Origin: JACVRW01 sp963812415
GTDB lineage: Bacteria > Actinomycetota > Thermoleophilia > Solirubrobacterales > Thermoleophilaceae
Assembly (NCBI GenBank): GCA_963812415.1
Contig: CAWEVH010000010.1
Location: 31,132 to 95,131 of the forward strand
DNA length: 64,000 bases
Reading direction: 5' to 3'
The notes beneath the pieces are model-generated. The model worked only from the letters and a program-made list of their open reading frames with translations, did not search any database and was not told the DNA's origin. How positions within the stretch are numbered: the stretch's first letter is position 1; every line of letters starts with the position of its first letter. The position numbers were made by a program, and so were the translations under genes. This document shows, piece after piece, positions 59,026 to 64,000 of this stretch.

Positions 59026-59934
59026 TCAAGAAGGAGCGGCGATCACGGCCGCACGGGCCGCCGCCGCGAAACGCTCCGCCGCCGGCGAGAGGCAGCCATC
59101 CGCCGTCTCGGGCGTCAGCAGCTGGATCGGGAAGACGCCGCGCTCGGTCAGGGCGAGGATGCGAATGCCCCGCAGCGTGGACGCCGCGGAGACGCGGGTG
59201 GTCAGCCCGACGCAGCCGCCGCTTCGCACGGCCGTCTCCCAGGCCATCGGACCCGTCGATCGGTCGCTCGCCCGCGGCTCGAAGCCGGCCCGGCGGCAGA
59301 GCTCGCGCACCGCCTGGTTGTAGCCCGGCCCGTCGAGGGGGTCGACGCCGGCGAAGCGCTCCTCGGCGAGCGAGCGGAGCTCGACACGCCTCTCGCCGGC
59401 CAGGCGATGCGTGGCGCCGACGGCGACGACGGCCGGCACGTCCGTGAGCGCCTCCGCGCGCACGCCCGCCGTGGGAGCCGAGGCAAACCCGATGGCGATC
59501 TCCAGCGAGCCCTCGGCGACGCGCCGGGCGATCGAGCCGGTGTTGTCGGCGACAGCCTGCACACGGAGGTGCGGGTCGCTCTCGGCGAGGCTCGCCAGCA
59601 CCCGCTCGGCCAGATAGTGGGCACCGGGCGAGAGGCCGACGCTCAGGCTGTCGTCCGTGCGGCCCGCCGCGCTCTGGGCCGCTCGCTCCACCGCCGCCGC
59701 CGCGGCCACAGCCTGGCGCGCGAAGGGCAGGATCGCCTCACCGGCGGCGCTCAGCTCGACGTTCTGCCGGCTGCGCTCGAACAGCCGGACGCCGAGCTGT
59801 GCCTCGAGGCGCTGCAGCTGCTGGCTGATCGCCGGCTGCGCGAGGTGCAGCCGCCGGGCCGCGCGGCCAAAATGGAGCTCCTCGGCGAGCACGGTGAACG
59901 TCCGCAGGAGGCGAGGATCGACGGCGGCGGCCAC
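59026..59934 (-). CDS. LysR-family transcriptional regulator
   Basis: 302 aa. The N-terminal HTH is typical (LLRTFTVLAEELHFGRAARR, LHLAQPAISQQLQRLEAQLG, VRLFERSRQNVELSAAGEAI) and is followed by the linker helix and the periplasmic-binding-like effector domain (DDSLSVGLSPGAHYLAERVL, LEIAIGFASAPTAGVRAEAL, GGCVGLTTRVSAAS). It would respond to a small ligand and usually activates a divergent gene. But the neighbours are all on the same strand, so its target is not evident from position. It lies between two lipoprotein genes. Frame intact; the ATG is supported by the family start AVDPRLLRTF. Confidence 0.9.
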   Translation of the reverse strand: MAAAVDPRLLRTFTVLAEELHFGRAARRLHLAQPAISQQLQRLEAQLGVRLFERSRQNVELSAAGEAILPFARQAVAAAAAVERAAQSAAGRTDDSLSVGLSPGAHYLAERVLASLAESDPHLRVQAVADNTGSIARRVAEGSLEIAIGFASAPTAGVRAEALTDVPAVVAVGATHRLAGERRVELRSLAEERFAGVDPLDGPGYNQAVRELCRRAGFEPRASDRSTGPMAWETAVRSGGCVGLTTRVSAASTLRGIRILALTERGVFPIQLLTPETADGCLSPAAERFAAAARAAVIAAPS

Positions 59935-59962
59935 CCCGGCATTGTCTCGTGCGCACCGTCGC

Positions 59963-60432
59963 TCACGTACTGAGCCCCTGGCACTCGGTAAACCCGAGCA
60001 CGCCCGCCGCTCGCGCCAGATCGCCGTAGGCGAGCTCGTACTCGTTCACGATCTCGGACTCCCCGGCCCGGTCGCCTGCACGAAGCGCGGCGATCTGCTC
60101 GTCCAAGGCGTCGGTCATGCGCTTGATCGACGGCGAGCACCTCGGCGGCGGTCGCACGCGTCCTCCTCCGGGGGCCCGAGCGCTCGCAGCCGCCGCAGCG
60201 CCGCTCGGCCGGGTTCGATGAACTCGGACAGGAACTCCGCATCGCCGAACTTCGGCCCGTAGTGCCAGCCGAGGCCGCCGGGATCGAGCGCCGTCTCCTT
60301 CTCGTTGGCCTTCGCGCAGATCGCGTCAGCTTCGGCGATGTAGTCCTCCTTCGTGAGGCCCTCGTCCTCGCCGCCGCAACCGGCTGCGGCGGCGAGTGCG
60401 AGGAGGGCCAGTAGTGTGGCCGCGCGTCGCAT
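59963..60432 (-). pseudogene. Small lipoprotein, frame disrupted near 60115-60160
   Basis: ATG 60432 lies 2 nt after the protease stop. The first part is a lipoprotein signal (AATLLALLALAAAAGCGGED, lipobox AAGC) and a helical domain (LTKEDYIAEADAICAKANEK, GDAEFLSEFIEPGRAALRRL). After LRALGPPEED the frame degenerates. The sequence resumes in another frame with IKRMTDALDEQIAALRAGDR and SEIVNEYELAYGDLARAAGV, ending TECQGLST at 59963. Two small indels between about 60115 and 60160 explain it. The restored protein is about 155 aa, of the actinobacterial class of small helical lipoproteins containing ADAICA. Function unknown. Confidence 0.6.
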
Positions 60433-60434
60433 GG

Positions 60435-61281
60435 CTACGGGAGGCTCACGTACTGCCCGAGGAACGAGCGGGCCTCTGAGATGTCGAGCCGCGCGCCGAA
60501 CCCCATGGCCCTGCAGATGGCGTCGCCGCCGCCCGAGACGAGGGCCACGATCCTGTTCGTGCCCTGCAGGAACGCCGGGGAGCCCGAATCGCCGAAGCAG
60601 GCGCCGCCGATCCCGTCGCCGGCGTCCGAGTTCGAGAACAGCCCCACGTACGCCCGCGTGAGGGATTGGAAGCGCGAGGTGGCGAGCATCCGTCCCGGAG
60701 GGGGCTCAAGGCTGGGCGGTCCGCCCTTGAAGGAGGGGATCGCGCCGTAGCCCACGTTGTCGATGAGCGTCCCCGGGCGCAGGCCTCCGCGCGCGACGAG
60801 ATCGTCGAGCATCCTCGCGCGCGGGAATGCGACCGAGGTCACGGGCACGGTCGTTTCGAGCAGGATGACGGCGAAGTCCCTCGGGTTCGCCCGGCTCGCC
60901 CCGAAGTCCGGATGGACGTCGAAGCCGGTCGCGCGGTACCAGCTCGCGGCCGTGACCTCGAAGGTGTCCGGGTCAATCGTCACGTTCGCCTCGAAGGTCA
61001 CCCAGAGCTGCGTGTCCTCGGGCAGGCCGGCCAGGCAGTGACCGGCCGTTAGGAAGACGCCGGTGCCCGGAGCCCCTCCGCGTTCACCGGCGTACGAGCC
61101 GGAGCATGATGCGATGCCGCTTGCCGTCCTCCTCGACGGCGAACATCCCGACATTCGGATGCCGGTTGCCGTCGGGCACGCCGCCGCCGATCGCTAGGGC
61201 CGCCTGCGGAAGCGCGAGCGCGGTCACGACCGCCAGCAGCGCGGCGGTCCTAAGTCGTGGTGTCCTGCGGTGGGATTCCAT
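60435..61281 (-). pseudogene. Secreted trypsin-like (S1) serine protease, one extra base near 61105-61110
   Basis: ATG 61281 begins a signal peptide (LRTAALLAVVTALALPQAAL) followed by IGGGVPDGNRHPNVGMF, the usual zymogen junction (IGG), and EEDGKRHRI. One surplus base in GAGCATGATGCG then shifts the frame; without it CSGSYAGERGGAPGTGVFLT continues. The catalytic triad is present: His in FLTAGHCLAGLPED, Asp in ANPRDFAVILLETT and Ser in GGACFGDSGSPAFLQGT. Restored length is 281 aa. It cleaves proteins outside the cell. Divergent from the membrane SARP gene (67 bp apart) and immediately upstream of a small lipoprotein gene. Confidence 0.82.
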
Positions 61282-61348
61282 GCGGTGCAACGTCGCCCGG
61301 GCCGGTTGCGATATGGCTGCAACTCGGCGACAGTGGGCTTGGGAACCC

Positions 61349-64000
61349 ATGCAGTTCTGCATTCTTGGCCCGCTCGATGTTGCCGAGAACGGTCACGGGA
61401 TCGAGCTCGGAGGTCCGCGTCAGCGGGCCCTTCTCGCGCTGCTCCTGCTGAACGCGAACGAGGTCGTGTCCCGCGACCGGCTGATCGACGAGCTCTGGGG
61501 GGAGGAGCCCCCCGCCAGCGCGGTCAAGACGCTTCAGGCCAACGTCTCGAGGCTGCGCGGATCGCTGAACGGACGGGAGGGCGCCTCCGGCCCCGGCGCC
61601 GGCCGGCTCGAGACCCACGGGCACGGGTACCTGCTCAGGGTCGAGCCCGGTGAGCTCGACGCCGATCGCTTTCGCACGCTGCTCGAGGAGGCCAAGCGCG
61701 ATCTCGCCCGCGGGGAGCCGGGGACCGCCTCGGAGACCCTTCGCGAGGGTCTCGGGCTCTGGCGCGGCCCGCCGCTGGCCGACCTCTCGCGCGACTCCTT
61801 CGCCCGCGCCGAGATCGGGCGTCTCGACGAGCTCCGCCTGGCCGGGCTCGAGGAGCGCATCGACGCCGACCTCGCCCTCGGTCGCCATGCGACGCTCGTG
61901 GGAGAGCTGGAGTCGCTCGTGGCCCAGCACCCGCTGCGAGAGCGCCTGCGGGCGCAACTCATGCTCGCCCTCTATCGCTCGGACCGGCAGGCGGAGGCCC
62001 TGCGCGTCTACCAGGACGGCCGCCGGACGCTTGCCGAGGAGCTCGGGCTCGAGCCCAGCGAGAGCCTGCGCCGCCTCGAACGACAGATCCTCGAGCAGGA
62101 CCCGGCGCTCGCGCCTCCGCCGGCGGCGTCGCCGCCGCCACCGCCGCGGGAGGAGGCGCGGGGCAAGTCGCGCCTGCTGCTGGTCAGCGCGCTTGTTCTG
62201 GCGGCCGCGATCGTGGCCGCGGTCTTTCAGCTCGTACGCGAGGGAGGGGCGGAGTCCGCGGACGACCAGGCGGGTGCGCCGGGCGCTCACGCGCTCGACG
62301 TCCGCACCGGCGTCCAAGAGGCCAGCGTCGCGCTCGGCCGCTCGCCGTCGAACATCGCCGCCGGCGAGGGCGCAATCTGGGTCATCGATGCCGACGACGG
62401 GACGATCTCGCGCATTGATCCGCGCACGCGGACCCGCGAGCGAACCTTCAGCACGGCATCGACCCCCACCGACGTCGCTGTCGGCGCCGGCGCGGTCTGG
62501 GTCGGGAACGCGTTCCGGGGTGGCCGCAGCCGGGGCAGCTATCCGGAGAGCGTGTCCCGCCTCGATCCGCAGACGGGCGTGGTCGATGCCACGATCAGGC
62601 TGCCGGGCGCCGACGCCCACGGGTACTTCCAGGGAGGCGGGTTCAACCAGCAGCGCATTGCGGTCACCCCCACGGCGGTCTGGGCGGTGAATCCCGACCA
62701 GACGGTGTCACGGATCGACCCACGCACGAACCGGCGGGTGGCCACGATCGAGGACGTGCAGGCGGCGGATATCGCTGCGGCAGGTGGCGAGGTCTGGGTG
62801 ATCGGGTCGGACGGCGTGATCGAGATCGATCCGCGAACGAATGCCGTGTCGCAGAGGATCCAGGTCGCCGCCGAGAGCATGAGCGCGCTGGCCCTGGGTG
62901 CGGGTGCGGTGTGGGTGGCCGATCCCGTCGGGGGCAGCGTCTGGCGGGTGTTCTCGGGCCCGGAGCCGGTGCTTCGGCAGATCCCGCTCGAGCTGGGGGT
63001 GCGCTCGCTCGCGTACGGTCACGGCGCGCTCTGGGCTACGAACGAGGTCGCCGACAAGGTCTACCGGATCGCTCCCCGCACCAACGAGGCGGAGGTTGTC
63101 AGCCGCACGATCGCGCCGCAGCGGGTGGCCGTCGCCGCCGACGCCATCTGGGTCACGGCGCTCGGCCCGCCGTCCGGGCGGGAGACGCTGCCGGCCTCCG
63201 CCTGCGGCCAAGTCGCCGCCGGCGAGAGCCGGCCGCAGTTCCTGATCGTCTCGGACCTTCCGCTCCAGGGCCCGTTACGGGCCTACGTGTCGCCGATGGT
63301 CGACGGCATCCGCTACGTCCTCGAACAGCGGGGCTTCCGGGCCGGGCGCTACAGCGTGGGCTACCGCTCGTGCGACAACGCGACCGCTCAGGCCGGCGGC
63401 ACCGACGTGTTCCGCTGCTTCTCGAATGCTCAGGCCTACGCCCGAACCCCGGACGTGCTCGGCGTGATCGGCTCCTTCTTCTCGTTCTGCTCGGAGGTCC
63501 AGATCCCGATCGCGAACCAGGCGGCCGACGGTCCGCTCGCAATGATCAGCCCGTCGAACACGGTCATCGGGCTCACGCGGCCGTGGCGGGGCATGCGTCC
63601 GGGCGAGCTCCGGAAGCTCTACCCCTCCGGCGTGCGTAACTATGCCCGCATCGCGGCCGCGGACCACCTGGCGCCCTTGGCGCTCGCGGAGACCGCCCGG
63701 CAGCTCGGCGCCGCCAGCGTGTTCGTGCTCCATGACCGCGAGGACCCGGATACGGCCGCCTACGCCGCCAAGATGCGCCGCGCCGCCCGCGAGCTTGGCC
63801 TCGAGGTCGCCGGGGTGGGGGCGTGGGACCCGGCCGCGCGCAGCTTCACCGGTATCGCGCAGAGGGTCGCGGACGCTCGACCCGGGGCCGTCCTGATGAC
63901 CGGCGCGGCTCCGCCCCATCAGGGCGCTTTGATCCGCGACCTGCGCGATGCCGTCGGTCCGGACGTGGACCTGATCGCGAGCGACGGCTTCGCGGACTTC
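61349..64000 (+). CDS. Transmembrane SARP-type regulator fused to beta-propeller and LIV-type ligand-binding domain (3' end outside window)
   Basis: Open from ATG 61349 to the right edge, 884 codons read without a stop. Residues 1-95 are an OmpR/PhoB-type DNA-binding domain (MQFCILGPLDVAENGHGIEL, SRDRLIDELWGEEPPASAVK, HGHGYLLRVEPGELDADRFR). Residues 96-250 are a BTAD domain (RERLRAQLMLALYRSDRQAE). After a Pro-rich linker one membrane helix follows (RLLLVSALVLAAAIVAAVFQ, about 276-295). Residues 310-615 are about seven propeller blades (GEGAIWVIDADDGTISRIDP, GAGAVWVGNAF, AGGEVWVIGSDGVIEIDPRT, GHGALWATNEVADKVYRIAP). From 617 a type-1 periplasmic ligand-binding domain begins (FLIVSDLPLQGPLRAYVSPM, RYSVGYRSCDNATAQAGGTD, LAMISPSNTVIGLTRPW). 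The N-terminus must be cytoplasmic and the rest outside, so it is a one-component sensor acting on DNA. Ligand unknown. Confidence 0.85.
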   Translation, partial: MQFCILGPLDVAENGHGIELGGPRQRALLALLLLNANEVVSRDRLIDELWGEEPPASAVKTLQANVSRLRGSLNGREGASGPGAGRLETHGHGYLLRVEPGELDADRFRTLLEEAKRDLARGEPGTASETLREGLGLWRGPPLADLSRDSFARAEIGRLDELRLAGLEERIDADLALGRHATLVGELESLVAQHPLRERLRAQLMLALYRSDRQAEALRVYQDGRRTLAEELGLEPSESLRRLERQILEQDPALAPPPAASPPPPPREEARGKSRLLLVSALVLAAAIVAAVFQLVREGGAESADDQAGAPGAHALDVRTGVQEASVALGRSPSNIAAGEGAIWVIDADDGTISRIDPRTRTRERTFSTASTPTDVAVGAGAVWVGNAFRGGRSRGSYPESVSRLDPQTGVVDATIRLPGADAHGYFQGGGFNQQRIAVTPTAVWAVNPDQTVSRIDPRTNRRVATIEDVQAADIAAAGGEVWVIGSDGVIEIDPRTNAVSQRIQVAAESMSALALGAGAVWVADPVGGSVWRVFSGPEPVLRQIPLELGVRSLAYGHGALWATNEVADKVYRIAPRTNEAEVVSRTIAPQRVAVAADAIWVTALGPPSGRETLPASACGQVAAGESRPQFLIVSDLPLQGPLRAYVSPMVDGIRYVLEQRGFRAGRYSVGYRSCDNATAQAGGTDVFRCFSNAQAYARTPDVLGVIGSFFSFCSEVQIPIANQAADGPLAMISPSNTVIGLTRPWRGMRPGELRKLYPSGVRNYARIAAADHLAPLALAETARQLGAASVFVLHDREDPDTAAYAAKMRRAARELGLEVAGVGAWDPAARSFTGIAQRVADARPGAVLMTGAAPPHQGALIRDLRDAVGPDVDLIASDGFADF

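Noticed and set aside
51398..64000. Secondary-metabolite gene cluster because of two SARP-type regulators
   Set aside because: No PKS, NRPS, terpene or RiPP core gene lies in the window. SARP-type proteins with AAA or sensor domains are common outside such clusters.

Overview
The window is high-GC actinobacterial chromosome. Start codons are often GTG or TTG, neighbouring genes overlap as GTGA or ATGA, and many genes begin 6-9 nt downstream of a TANNNT-type -10 box, as expected for leaderless transcripts. Several small conserved families (DUF2277, a DUF6812-like protein, a short Cys-rich protein) together with the TPR-LuxR and SARP-AAA regulators point to the class Thermoleophilia (Solirubrobacterales-like). 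That placement is inference, since there is no rRNA in the window. There is also no phage, CRISPR array or secondary-metabolite core gene.

Layout. 0-3.7 kb: end of a secreted protein, a flavin-dependent oxidoreductase, and a GlpA/GlpB-like FAD enzyme pair. 3.7-8.2 kb: a palindromic repeat between direct repeats, an acidic protein, a membrane zincin, then dinB, trmO and a secreted phosphatase on the minus strand. 8.3-11 kb: tRNA-Ser(GGA) followed by two decayed genes. 11-15 kb: methyltransferase/hydrolase pair, LuxR-type regulator and small conserved proteins. 15-31 kb: an amine-utilisation region. It holds a FadR-type regulator, dimethylglycine/sarcosine dehydrogenase, a choline-kinase-like protein, K+/H+ antiporter, FGGY kinase, APC permease, a glutamine-synthetase homologue, three class-I glutamine amidotransferases (two PuuD-like), aldehyde dehydrogenase and SDR. 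A second copy of the palindrome sits at the 5' end of an AbiEi/DUF559 gene here. 31-42 kb: envelope functions, namely an MBOAT O-acyltransferase with three SGNH hydrolases, two secreted glycoside-hydrolase-like proteins, an RTX-like protein and a FUSC membrane protein. 42.8-50 kb: histidine utilisation as one minus-strand operon, hutH-hutU-hutF-hutI-def, divergent from an IclR regulator with a palindromic operator between them. 50-64 kb: regulation and secretion, with a SARP-AAA regulator, an ECF sigma/anti-sigma pair, a PQQ-type sugar dehydrogenase, lipoproteins, LysR, an S1 protease and, running off the right edge, a membrane-spanning SARP fused to a beta-propeller and a LIV-type ligand-binding domain.

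How the genes work together. The 22.6-30.2 kb genes fit import of an amine, gamma-glutamylation, aldehyde oxidation and release of glutamate. The hut operon converts histidine to N-formylglutamate. No hutG is present, but a deformylase-family gene is translationally coupled to hutI. The terminal SARP fusion looks like a one-component transmembrane sensor-regulator.

Caveat. About a dozen otherwise well-conserved genes are split by 1-2 nt indels, mostly apparent insertions. Either the assembly carries residual indel errors or pseudogenes are unusually frequent. Affected entries give the reconstructed span and the break point.
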